Assembly: GCA_947627875.1 (NCBI GenBank)
Contig: CANQXS010000020.1
Coordinates: 1-47,805, forward strand
Direction of reading: 5' to 3'
Source of the DNA: an uncultured Clostridia bacterium
GTDB lineage: Bacteria; Bacillota; Clostridia; Oscillospirales; Ruminococcaceae
DNA: 47,805 nt
A model generated the notes under the pieces. The model was not told the DNA's origin. It made no database searches and saw only the letters and a program-made list of their open reading frames with translations. Below, piece by piece: positions 6,223 to 15,963 of this stretch. The position numbers and the translations under genes were made by a program. Every line of letters begins with the position of its first letter. Positions within the stretch are counted from its first letter, which is position 1.

Positions 6223-9200
6223 TTATTTTTCGGTAGTCCAGAGCTCCGCGAGCGCCTGCGGGTCGTCGGCGTTCTTGTCGAACGGAACTATCGTATAGGA
6301 GTAGCGCAGCCCGAGGCTTGTGCTCACGACTTTATACTGGCTCAGCGGCTCGGGTCCGCAGGAAGCTCCGCCGGTACCCCTCGAACCGTAGTCGACGTTG
6401 AGATATGTGTGCTTTATATCGGTCGGAAGCTGATAGGGGTATCTTGCGTTGGAAAGATCGCTCACGCTGTAGTGGAGCGCCGAGGCTTCGAGCTCGCCAT
6501 TAGCGGCGATGAGGATACCCGTGTTCTTTTCGTCAGAGGTGAGCGCGAGCCAGCGCACTCCGGTCTTGTTGCCGGTGTCCTGAGGCTTGCCATATGGGTA
6601 GAAGCTGTCGGTAACGGTCTGCGAATACACTCCGACAGGGGAGCCGCGCCTGCGGTCGCTGTAGGTGTCGGCTTCGCCGCTGCCGTAGTAGGTCATATTC
6701 TCGTAGTCGGCGGGAAGGGTGATGAGGTTGCCGTATTTATAGACCTCGGTAACGTCTGAGCCGAACTCGGAATTGCAGCTTATGTTTACCGCGCCGTTTC
6801 CGTAAACGGTGTAGGTCATATTGTCATAAGAGCCGTTTGCCGAGAGCTTTAGGCGCTCGGTAACGGTAAGAGTCTTCTTGTCGGCTGAAAGCTCGTATTC
6901 AAAGCTTTCTGCCGAGCTCACCGAGGCGTTGTCGAGCGGGGTTCCGATGTTGTCGTTCGAGAGCCTTGCGCGCTTATAGTTCGGAACGGGTCCCTTTTCA
7001 AAGATATCCTCGCCGTTTACGGTGAACGTGCTTATCGCGCCCTTCGCCTTGTCAAACACGATTACGGTTTTGCCGCCGTTTGCGGTCACTGTGAGAGAGC
7101 CGTCGGCATCGGAAACATCGAGCTCGGGCATAGAAGCGGTATCGGCTTCGGATTCATCGGTCTTAAAGCGGATATCAAACTGCTCTATGGCGATTTTGCT
7201 GCCCTTTTCGCCCCAACCGTTGTCTTCCTTCAGAGCGGCGTAGACGTTGAGCAGATACTCGCTGTCAGGCTTGTTTTCAAGGGTATAGGGGATCTCTACC
7301 TCAACGGTCTCGAGCGGCGCGCATTCGACCTCGAAGCTGCCGCTGTCTACGACCACGCCGTTTCTCAGAAGCTCATATCCGAAGTCGAAGGCAGAGAGAT
7401 CGGTAAAGCGGAACTCGTTGTAGATTTCGATCGTTCTCTTGGCGTCGGTGAGGCGGTCGTCGTCGAACCAGACCGACTGATATACATATTTTACCTCCTG
7501 AGCCTCGGGCTGTATCTCGCGGTCGGCGCTGATGATGCCGTTCTGGCAGAAGTCGCCGCTGTTGGGGTTGTCGCCCCAGGTGCCGCCGTAGGCGAGGAAC
7601 TTGCCGTTGCCGTAGTGGTCATAGCCGTTTGCATTGGGTATCTCGGTCCAGATCGCCTGGTCTACGAAGTCCCAGATAAATCCGCCGAGGACATTGTCGT
7701 ATTTCCTTATTGCCTCCCAGTATTCATAGAGGTTGCCGACCGAGTTGCCCATCGCGTGGGCGTATTCGCAGAGAAGATAGGGCATGCGGTTTTCCCAGGT
7801 GCCGCGCCATTCAACGTCGCTTACCGGCGAATACATCGTGCTCGCGATATCGACTCCGCCGCCGCTTCCCTGCGACTCAAAGTGAATAGGTCTTGTCGGG
7901 TCACGCTGCTTTAGCTCGGCAATGCAGTTTACAAAGGTATCGCCGCCGCCGACGGTCTCGTTGCCCATCGACCAGATTATAATGCAGGTGCGGTTTTTAT
8001 AGGCTTCGGTGTGGGCTTCTATCCTGTCGCGGACCACCTTCGAGAAGTAGGTCTCGGTGTCGCCTGCGCTCACGTTGTAGTGGGTCTCGACGTTGCATTC
8101 GCCCATAACGAGTATGCCGTATTTGTCGCACATATTGTAGAAGTTTTCGTCGTCGGGATAATGAGAGGTCCTCACTGCGTTTATATTGAGGCTCTTCATT
8201 ATTTTAACGTCCTTCTCCTCGAGCTCCATAGGCAGATATCTGCCGGTCTCGGGGTTTACCTCGTGGCGGTCAACGCCCTTTAAGATGAGCGGTTTGCCGT
8301 TGAGCAGGACCTGTGAATAAAGCTCGTTTTCCGTCGTTCCCTCGGTGGGAGTGAAGCTGAGCTCCCTGAATCCGAGCTGCTGAGAAATGCTGCCGTAATA
8401 GGCTCCGCTGCCGTCATAGAGCGAAACTACGAGGGTATAAAGGTAAGGGTCTTCGTCGGACCAGAGCCGCGGAGAAGATACCTTTTTAGAGAGCGACACC
8501 GAAGCGGTCTCTCCCGAAGCGGTTTTCGGGACGGCTTTTCTCATCGGGCTTGAGGCGAAAACTTCGTTCTTGTCGGCGTCGAAGAGCTTTACGTCAACGG
8601 TGAGCCCCTCGGCGGTGTCCGAAACGGTGGTGTTCGATATCTCGACTTCGAGCTTTAAGTCGGCGTCTTTATAGGACTTGTCGAGGTCGGTGATAACTCT
8701 GTAGTCCGAAATTCTTACGCCGGTTGTGGAGTAGAGATAAACGTCGCGGAAGATTCCGGCGAGCCTTAAGAAGTCCTGATTCTCGAAGTAGCTGCCGTCG
8801 CACCAGCGGTGTACCTCTACCGCAAGGAGGTTGTCCTTTCCGTCGGGGTTGAGATAGGGGGTGATGTCGAAATCTGCGGCGTCGAAGGTGTCTTCGCTGT
8901 AGCCGACTTCATGCCCGTTTACATATACATAATATGCCGATTCTACCCCTCCGAAGGAGATATAGACCCTTCTGCCCTCGGATATCCATTCCGGATCGAC
9001 GTCGAAGTAATGCCTGTAGAAGCCCACGGGGTTCATGACCGTCGGGATATTCGGGGCATAGGTTTTGTCGGTGCCGTAGGCGCCGTCGTTCCAAGGGTAG
9101 ATGGTGTTGGTATAGATCGGGAAGTCGAAGCCCTGAGTCTGCCATGAGGCGGGGAGGGTAACGTCTTTAAAGCCGCCGTAATAGGCGTTTGAGGAGGAAT

Positions 9201-9684
9201 ATATCTTCTGCTCGCCCTCGTATTCCGGCGCTGCCGACATATCGTAGTCGGTTCTGTAAAACCTATCGTATACTCCCGCGGCGGTCGCGTCGTCAACGTT
9301 TTTATAGACCGCGAGCTGCCAGACGTTTTCCTCGCCGGTGAGGAGCTCATAGTAGTCCGAAAGGCTTCTGTCGTAGCTGCGCGCGCCCTCAAGCGCCTTC
9401 TCGACGCTGCCGTAAACCGCCGTCCCTACGCTGTGATAGCCAACGGTGTTCACCCTTACGATATCGCTCTGGCTGACCGAATTTCCCTTAATATCCCGCG
9501 AGAAGGGCTTGCCCGTCCATTCGAGCTTTGAAAAAATCAGCCCCGCGTCGGTGTCAATGAGCTCCGCATCGGGCTTGAGGGAATAATCCCAGGGGTCTGC
9601 CTCGGCTCCGCAGGAGGAGAGCGCAGCTGCCGCCAAAAGCGCCAAAATAACCGCCAACGCGCGTATCTTTCTATAATGTCCCAT
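6223..9684 (-). CDS. Lipoprotein GH2 beta-galactosidase (LacZ-type)
   Basis: The 1153-aa protein has a lipoprotein signal (basic start, hydrophobic core, lipobox LSSC with Cys25), so it is exported and lipid-anchored. The glycosidase part has the classic LacZ order: sugar-binding jelly roll (about 190-325), Ig-like domain, TIM barrel (about 455-760), further beta domain and a C-terminal Bgal_small-like domain. In the barrel, RTSHYPDD and MGECNVETH are seen, with the acid/base E576 in SMGNETVGGG and the nucleophile E640 in LLCEYAHAMGNS. The expected activity is removal of terminal beta-galactose from oligosaccharides. About 170 residues precede the first GH2 domain. Cytoplasmic LacZ lacks an anchor; this enzyme would work outside the cell on dietary or host glycans (inference). 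It is divergent from the giant surface protein and has its own promoter. Confidence 0.93.
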   Translation of the reverse strand: MGHYRKIRALAVILALLAAAALSSCGAEADPWDYSLKPDAELIDTDAGLIFSKLEWTGKPFSRDIKGNSVSQSDIVRVNTVGYHSVGTAVYGSVEKALEGARSYDRSLSDYYELLTGEENVWQLAVYKNVDDATAAGVYDRFYRTDYDMSAAPEYEGEQKIYSSSNAYYGGFKDVTLPASWQTQGFDFPIYTNTIYPWNDGAYGTDKTYAPNIPTVMNPVGFYRHYFDVDPEWISEGRRVYISFGGVESAYYVYVNGHEVGYSEDTFDAADFDITPYLNPDGKDNLLAVEVHRWCDGSYFENQDFLRLAGIFRDVYLYSTTGVRISDYRVITDLDKSYKDADLKLEVEISNTTVSDTAEGLTVDVKLFDADKNEVFASSPMRKAVPKTASGETASVSLSKKVSSPRLWSDEDPYLYTLVVSLYDGSGAYYGSISQQLGFRELSFTPTEGTTENELYSQVLLNGKPLILKGVDRHEVNPETGRYLPMELEEKDVKIMKSLNINAVRTSHYPDDENFYNMCDKYGILVMGECNVETHYNVSAGDTETYFSKVVRDRIEAHTEAYKNRTCIIIWSMGNETVGGGDTFVNCIAELKQRDPTRPIHFESQGSGGGVDIASTMYSPVSDVEWRGTWENRMPYLLCEYAHAMGNSVGNLYEYWEAIRKYDNVLGGFIWDFVDQAIWTEIPNANGYDHYGNGKFLAYGGTWGDNPNSGDFCQNGIISADREIQPEAQEVKYVYQSVWFDDDRLTDAKRTIEIYNEFRFTDLSAFDFGYELLRNGVVVDSGSFEVECAPLETVEVEIPYTLENKPDSEYLLNVYAALKEDNGWGEKGSKIAIEQFDIRFKTDESEADTASMPELDVSDADGSLTVTANGGKTVIVFDKAKGAISTFTVNGEDIFEKGPVPNYKRARLSNDNIGTPLDNASVSSAESFEYELSADKKTLTVTERLKLSANGSYDNMTYTVYGNGAVNISCNSEFGSDVTEVYKYGNLITLPADYENMTYYGSGEADTYSDRRRGSPVGVYSQTVTDSFYPYGKPQDTGNKTGVRWLALTSDEKNTGILIAANGELEASALHYSVSDLSNARYPYQLPTDIKHTYLNVDYGSRGTGGASCGPEPLSQYKVVSTSLGLRYSYTIVPFDKNADDPQALAELWTTEK

Positions 9685-9714
9685 AAAATCAACTCCAATC
9701 GTGATTATATTTTT

Positions 9715-9742
9715 ATTGTACCATACTTTTTTACGATTGCAA
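9715..9742 (-). promoter_or_regulatory. Promoter of the beta-galactosidase gene, with flanking inverted repeat
   Basis: On the minus strand, TTGCAA (9742-9737) and TACAAT (9720-9715) are 16 bases apart, with TGG before the -10 (extended -10). An inverted repeat, CAATCGT (9696-9702) and ACGATTG (9733-9739), surrounds the -10 and touches the -35, so a repressor could act here. A TTGGAG ribosome site precedes the ATG. Confidence 0.72.
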
Positions 9743-9884
9743 CTGACTTATTCTCATTTTTGTTTTAATTATATCAGCAATTATCAGCAAAAAATGAAGA
9801 AAAGTTAGAATTGTTAAATTATACAATTTCGGGAATCGCGGTTAGTAAAAACCGCTGAAAATAGGTAAAAAGCAACAAATAATC

Positions 9885-9913
9885 TTGACGGTTTTAAAAA
9901 TCGGTGGTATATT
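9885..9913 (+). promoter_or_regulatory. Promoter of the giant surface protein
   Basis: TTGACG (9885-9890) and TATATT (9908-9913) are 17 bases apart, with TG at 9905-9906. A leader of about 40 bases follows, then AAGGA (9946-9950) and the ATG at 9961. An intact promoter and ribosome site argue that the gene is meant to be expressed despite the frame break. Confidence 0.8.
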
Positions 9914-9960
9914 ATTATCATATATTATGCGGCGAGTCCGCGAGAAAGGAAGAATGAGGA

Positions 9961-12900
9961 ATGAAGAAAAGAATAGTGTCGGCGCTGCTGGCATTGGTTT
10001 TGATCCTCTCAAATTTCACCGGGGGGGGGGTTAATTGAACACGTCCATGTCGAGGCGGCAACCGGCTCAACAGAAGTCTTGCTTGATGTTTGGGGCTTAG
10101 GCAAATCTGAGCCGCAAACGATTTCCGGTGCAGGTACTTATACCTTTAAAGTGGAGAATGAGGCTGGCTGTGTTCTTGACGGATTGGGCATCGTCCTGAC
10201 TAATCCGTTAACTACAGATGGTGCCTCCAAAATCCAGGGCTATAAGATCAAAACCGATTTCGTAAAAGTAAACGGGGTTGAGTGCGAGACCATAGAAAAA
10301 TTGAATTGGGAACAAAAGCCCAACGAAGATAGCGTAAATGCTCCTATGTTCTTTACAGGTGATATAACCTATTATAACTGTTATTATCATGATGGAGATT
10401 TAGTCACAATCGTTGATGGAACTGTTGTAACCTCGGTTGAAGTAACCGTTACATTAACCGACGAATCTGTTGGTATAGATACTCCCGCGCCGCCCACGAA
10501 TATGGGAGAGGTTATATATACTTATTCCATTATAGGCGGCGGCTATTTTTCAATCTGTCAAGGTCCGCTTCCTGTAGCTTTCGACAATTTAAGGGAAGCC
10601 CTTAAAACAGAGGGTGCAACACTTGTTGTTGAAAGCACAAATCAGATTGATTGGGCTAATTTCAACTTTAATAATAACGATTATGCATCTTCGTTTAAAA
10701 AGAGTGAGGATAATAAATCGTATACCGCTTCTGCTTCGGATATATCTAAAGTGGTAGAAGAGAATTTTGTAGAAGGAAACGCTTGGGGCAATTCGTTTTT
10801 GTTCCAGCTTTCTTGTCCGGCTGATAGCAACATAGGTATGACAATATCTGTTGTTGCGCCTGCCGGTGATTTCGAGCCGTTTGAAATCGGACTTTATGTT
10901 GGTGGATTTAACCCAGACATAACTATAAGGGCGAAGAATTATGGTCAATACACTATTAGATGGGAAGGTTCTAAAGAAGAACTTGGCTGGCTAATGGTGA
11001 AAAGTACGGCAGGTGACAATATTTCCACTCTTGCAGAAGGAACCGAAATCAAGTTTACTTCCCTAAAGATAGACGACACTCCTCTTACTTTTAATAGCGG
11101 AGAATCTTGGTCTTATAAAATTGAATCAAACGGCAAATTTGAGGCTATGTTAAAGTCTCATACGGGAGTATATCAATACAAGGATGAAAGTGCTGTACCG
11201 AAAGAATCCGTTGAGGTCACTTTTGAAATTATTGATCCGAATGCTGAGCCTGAGCCTGAGCCCGTTCCCAAGCCGGTGGCTCCCGAAGGCTACGAGATAG
11301 TTTACGAGCTCGATTTGACTGATAAGAATATCGAGCCCAACTGGCAGGGCATAAGCGGCGATAATGCCGCGATTGCCGCGGCACTCCAGAAAGACGGCGC
11401 TTATGTTGAGTTCATAACCTGCTATCCCGGTGCAACTGCCGGCTGGATCAGGATAGAGCTCGAAGACGGAACGCAGCTCGAATATAACAGCTATGACTCC
11501 GAAATAAGGTCTGTTATAGATAAGACCGATAGAACAAGTATAGTAAGATTGCCGAACGAGGCTGTTCTCGACGCTATAAAGCAGGCGCAGGAAAAAGGCA
11601 CTGCTATAAAGGGCATTTCTCTTGTTTCAACAGGCTATTCTGATAACGACACGGCTAAAGAAAACAAATGCTTAGGTCTGTTTATTTACGCTAAGATACC
11701 CGGAGACGAACCCGACGAGCCCTGTACCCACCCCGAAGAAAGCCGCGAGTGGAAGTCCGACGCCGAGAATCATTGGCAGGTCTGCAAAAAGTGCGGCGAA
11801 GAGGTCCCCGAAACGAAAAAGCCCCACGACGCTCTTACTTATGAAGAGCTCGACAGTGAGAAGCACACCGTCAAGTGCGACACTTGCAGTTATTCCGGCG
11901 AGGAGGAGCACAGCTGGGACGGCGGAAAGACCGTTGAAGCCACCGAGACCGAAAAGGGATATATCCTTTACACCTGCGAAAAGTGCAAAGCCGAGAAGAA
12001 GGTCGAGACCGCTCACGTCCACAACGGCGACGGAGAGTTGAAATCCGACGAGGACAGTCACTGGTACGAGTGCACTGACCCTAAATGCCCTGACGGCGGT
12101 ATCTACGGCAAGGAGTCACATACTTATGAAAACGGCGTCTGCACAGTCTGCCGGCACGAGCATGCTGCTGATGCGCACACCCCGAAGGCGGGCACATATA
12201 AGAGCAACGGCGACACTCACACCTATGTATGCGATGTCTGCGGAGCAACGGTCACCGAAGGACATAAGATCGTTAAAGTCAGCGACGATCCTTCCGGACA
12301 CTATGACAAGTGCGAATTCTGCGACTACCAGACTAAGCCCGAGCCTCATACCGGATATGAACTTATCCCCGGCGACTTCATAAATCACTATGTGAAGTGC
12401 AGCTGCGGATATACCGCCAAGGAAGCGCATACCCCCGGCGCGGATTATGAAAAAGAGGACAACGACGCCCGCTATCATATCTGCACTAAGTGCGGCGGAA
12501 GATGCGACCCCGCATATCACGATTACACCGTTTATGTTGACGATGAAAACGGCGAGACCCACCATATAGAATGCTCCGGCTGCGGACATGTAAAGCCCAA
12601 CAGCACCGAAAAGCATACCTATGAAAACGGCGTCTGCACAAAGTGCGAATACGCGCACGCAGACCACGACTGGAAATGGACTCCCGACTTTGGCGGCACC
12701 ACCCATTCCCGCACCTGCTCGATCTGCCATAAGACCGAGACCGCAGCACACACCCAGGGCGAGCAGAAGAGCGACGAAAATAACCACTGGTATGTTTGCT
12801 CCGAGTGCAACGCGGAGTACAACATAACCAAACACGTTCTTGAATATGTCACCGACGGCGCAAATGGGCATCATCAGGAGTGCACCGGCTGCGAATATAA

Positions 12901-15412
12901 GACCGAGACCGTTGCTCACTCCTCTGCTCCTGCCGAAGGCGAAGAATACACCGATTTCGGAGACGGAGAGCACCATACTTACAAATGCGCACAGTGCGGC
13001 GACACCGTGACTGCCGCTCATAACTTCGAGAAAGGCGCCTACGAGGAAAGCACCACCGACCACTGGCAGATTTGCAAGGACTGCAAGGGCGAATCCGTCA
13101 GAGAAAACCATAAGTATATAGACGGCAGCGACCGCTGCTCCGTCTGCAACTACTGGAACCACCAGCACACGTTGGAGTGGAAGGACGACGGCGAAAACCA
13201 CTGGCAGGAATGCTCGAATCCCGACTGCGATTATAAGACCGAGAAGGAGCCTCACGTTTTAGGCGACAAATATGATTATAATGATACCCAGCATTCCCGT
13301 ACCTGCACCGTGTGCGGAAAGACCGTAGCTGAAAATCATCAGTTCGGCGATTATAAGTTCAACGCAGGTATGCACTGGCACGAGTGCTCAGTCTGCCAAT
13401 ACAAGACCGATTACAACGTCCATACGCTTGACGACGCTTCCGACGCAACATCTCACTGGCAAGAATGCACCGCCGAGGGTTGCGATTATGAGACCGAACA
13501 CAAGGCACATACTCCGAGCGAGGAATACGGTCAGAGTGATACTCAGCACTGGAGCGTATGCACCGAGTGCGGAGAAAAGTATAACTATTCAGAGCATACC
13601 CTTGCCAAAGATCTGAAGCACGACGCAGATGGTCACTGGACTGTCTGCTCCGTCTGCGGATATGAGAGCACCGAGAAGAATGAGCATACTTGGGATACCG
13701 GCAAGGTGACCGTTGAGCCCACCGAGACCACCGAAGGCGTTAAGACTTACACCTGCACCGAGTGCGGCGAGACTAAGACCGAATCCGTTCCTAAGTCCGC
13801 TCATAAACACGTTGCCGGCGAGGAATGGAAGTTTGACGAAAAGACCCACTGGCACGAATGCGTCTCCGAGACCTGCGACGACAAGAGCGCTAAGCTCGAC
13901 GAAGCTGCACATACCGAAGACGAAGGCACCGTAACAAAGGCTGCCACCGAAACCGAAGAAGGCGTAATGACCTTCAAGTGCACTGTCTGCGGCGCCGTTA
14001 CAAGAACCGAAGCCATTCCGAAGGTAAAGCACACTCACGTTGCGGGTAAGGATTGGAAGTTCGACGAAAAGACTCACTGGCACGAATGCGTCTCCGAGAC
14101 CTGCGACGACAAGACCGCTAAGCTCGACGAAGCCGAGCACGTTTGGGACGACGGCAAGGTAACGGTTGAGCCCACCTACACCAAGGAAGGCGAAAAGCTC
14201 TACACCTGCGAAGTCTGCGGCGAAACCAAGACCGAGACGGTTCCCGTTAAGGGTCACGAGCACAGCACGGTCACCAAGTCCGACGAAAAGGGGCACTGGG
14301 AAGAGTGTACGATCTGCGGAGAGATCATAGGCGAAGTCGAAGCCCATACTCCCGGCGAGTGGATAACCGACAGCGAAGCCACCTCGACCGAGGCGGGCAA
14401 GCGCCATAAGGAATGCACCGTCTGCGGATATGTTACCGATGAGCTTACCGTTCCCGCGGTCGGAGATATCGACGTCGAAGTTCCTACCGTAGGAAATGTT
14501 CCGAAGGTCGAGCTCCCCGCCGAGCAGCAGGAAGTTCTTAAGAACGCGATCATCGACGAAGAAGACGTAGAGGCCATCGAAAACGGCGCTTCCATCGACA
14601 TTGAACTCACCGTTGAGAACGCCGAGAGCACTATAGCTCCCGAAGACAAGGCAAAATCCGACGAGGCTGCGGCACAGGGCAGCTACACTCACGTCCGCTA
14701 CCTCGACATCAACCTCACCAAGGTAGTCACCGACGCGAGCGGAGTCTCGACTTCGGAGGAAATAAGCGAGCTCGGCAAGGAAGTCAGGATAGTCATCACC
14801 GTACCTCTCGGGCTTGCAAGACAGAGCGGCAGAGACTTCGCGGTTATCCGCGTACACGACGGCGAAGCGACCGTCCTTAAGGACCTCGACAGCGACCCGA
14901 ACACGGTCACCATTTCGACTAACCTGTTCTCGAGCTACACTCTTGTCTATGTCGACACAACTCCCGTTCCCTCCACTCCCGGCGGATTGATCGGACACGT
15001 TCACGTCATCACCGGACTTCAGAACGACGCCCATTACCACTGGAGAGGTTGCTTCATATGCAGCATGAGAGTCGACTATGAGCCTCATAGGTTCATAAAC
15101 GGCGTCTGCACCGTCTGCGGCTACCGCGATCCGGATTACGTTCCCGAGGTCGAGGAGGAAGAGCCCGCAGAGGCGCCCGACACGGAAGTCACGGTAGTTG
15201 ACGCTCCCGCCGAGGGTACCGAGCAGGGCGGCGATTCCGAGGGTACTCCCGAAGTCACGGATACCCCCGCTGACCTTCCGGAAACCGAAGCGGAAGTAGT
15301 CGAAGTCAAGGAAGACGACGAGACCTCCGAGAACCCGAAGACCGGCGTTGTATTCACCGGCATCGGCGCGGTAATGGCTGCTATTGCAGCGCTTATCGCA
15401 AAGAGAAAATAA
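9961..15412 (+). CDS. Giant cysteine-rich cell-wall-anchored protein, frame broken at G10
   Basis: From ATG 9961 the frame encodes a signal peptide (MKKRIVSALLALVLILSN), enters ten G (10021-10030) and stops at a TGA at 10036. The next frame is open from the tract to 15412. With nine G the two join exactly into 1816 residues. Downstream parts are: an N-terminal region of all-beta look (to about residue 570); then about 30 repeats built on HW..C..CG with paired CxxC; a folded domain (about 1500-1660); two last CxxC motifs; an acidic Pro/Glu/Thr stretch; and NPKTG (1791-1795) followed by a hydrophobic helix and KRK, a sortase-type sorting signal. The CxxC/His pattern suggests zinc-ribbon-like modules (inference). 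Possible roles are adhesion or surface display; the function is unknown. As given (G10) the product is a 25-residue peptide. This could be phase variation, a mutation or a sequencing error. Confidence 0.85.
10021..10030 (+). repeat. Homopolymer G10 inside the signal-peptide coding region
   Basis: Ten consecutive G follow the codons for the hydrophobic signal core. Loss of one G restores the frame through the whole downstream protein; nine G would encode GGG and then LIEHVHVEA, a plausible end of a signal peptide. Confidence 0.95.
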
Positions 15413-15425
15413 ACAAATGAAAATG

Positions 15426-15455
15426 CCCGCTCGGGAGCGATCCCGGGCGGGTTTT
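15426..15455 (+). terminator. Terminator of the giant surface protein
   Basis: CCCGCTCGGGA (15426-15436) pairs with TCCCGGGCGGG (15441-15451), with one T-G wobble and loop GCGA, followed by T5. Confidence 0.93.
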
Positions 15456-15460
15456 TCGTA

Positions 15461-15491
15461 TAAAAAACCGGCGCCGAAGTTCGGTGCCGGT
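15461..15491 (-). terminator. Terminator of the rnhA-nifS-nifU operon
   Basis: On the minus strand, ACCGGCACCGAA (15491-15480) pairs with TTCGGCGCCGGT (15478-15467), with one wobble, followed by a run of T (the A6 at 15462-15467 on the plus strand). It follows the nifU stop by about 12 bases. Confidence 0.9.
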
Positions 15492-15503
15492 CAAATTTTG
15501 CTT

Positions 15504-15929
15504 TTAAATCTCGCAGACGTCGGAAGCGCCGAGGTCGCCGATGATGAGCGCGGGGTCTACGCCCTGCCTCTTATAGTAGTCGGCAAGAGCGGCTTTCATA
15601 GCCTGCTCGGCGAGAACGGAGCAATGGAGCTTTACCGCTGGCAGACCGTCGAGTGCCTCGACGACAGCCTTGTTGGTGAGCTTAAGAGCCTCCTCGATGG
15701 GCTTGCCCTTTATAAGCTCAGTCGCCATAGAGCTCGTTGCGACGGCGGCGCCGCAACCGAAGGTCTTGAACTTAACGTCGGTTATGATGCCGTCGTTGAC
15801 CTTTATATACATCTTCATAATGTCGCCGCATTTGGCGTTGCCTACCTCGCCTACGCCGTCCGCGTCGGGAATTTCGCCGACGTTGCGCGGATTTGCGAAG
15901 TGGTCCATTACCTTTTCACTGTAGATCAT
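15504..15929 (-). CDS. nifU: NifU/IscU-type iron-sulfur cluster scaffold
   Basis: The 141-aa protein matches the stand-alone IscU/NifU N-domain in length. The three cluster-binding cysteines are C34 (in GNAKCGD, with the key D36), C59 (in FGCGAA) and C103 (in KLHCSVLA, next to H102). It should assemble [2Fe-2S] or [4Fe-4S] clusters in the cytoplasm from sulfur delivered by the cysteine desulfurase encoded 34 bases upstream. The ribosome site is AAAGGA before ATG. The NifS-NifU pairing without hscAB, iscA or fdx is usual in anaerobic Clostridia. Last gene of the operon. Confidence 0.95.
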   Translation of the reverse strand: MIYSEKVMDHFANPRNVGEIPDADGVGEVGNAKCGDIMKMYIKVNDGIITDVKFKTFGCGAAVATSSMATELIKGKPIEEALKLTNKAVVEALDGLPAVKLHCSVLAEQAMKAALADYYKRQGVDPALIIGDLGASDVCEI

Positions 15930-15963
15930 AGTTATCGTCCTTTCATAATATTTTTATCGGAAT

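Noticed and set aside
10079-10081. TTG at 10079 as the true start of the giant protein
   Set aside because: No ribosome site precedes it, and it would leave a cell-wall sorting signal without an export signal. The upstream signal peptide joins in frame if one G is removed.
12116-15088. Long minus-strand open frames (379 and 499 codons) opposite the surface protein
   Set aside because: They mirror the repeat array of the real gene, show no ribosome site, and have shadow composition rich in Val, Gly and Ala.
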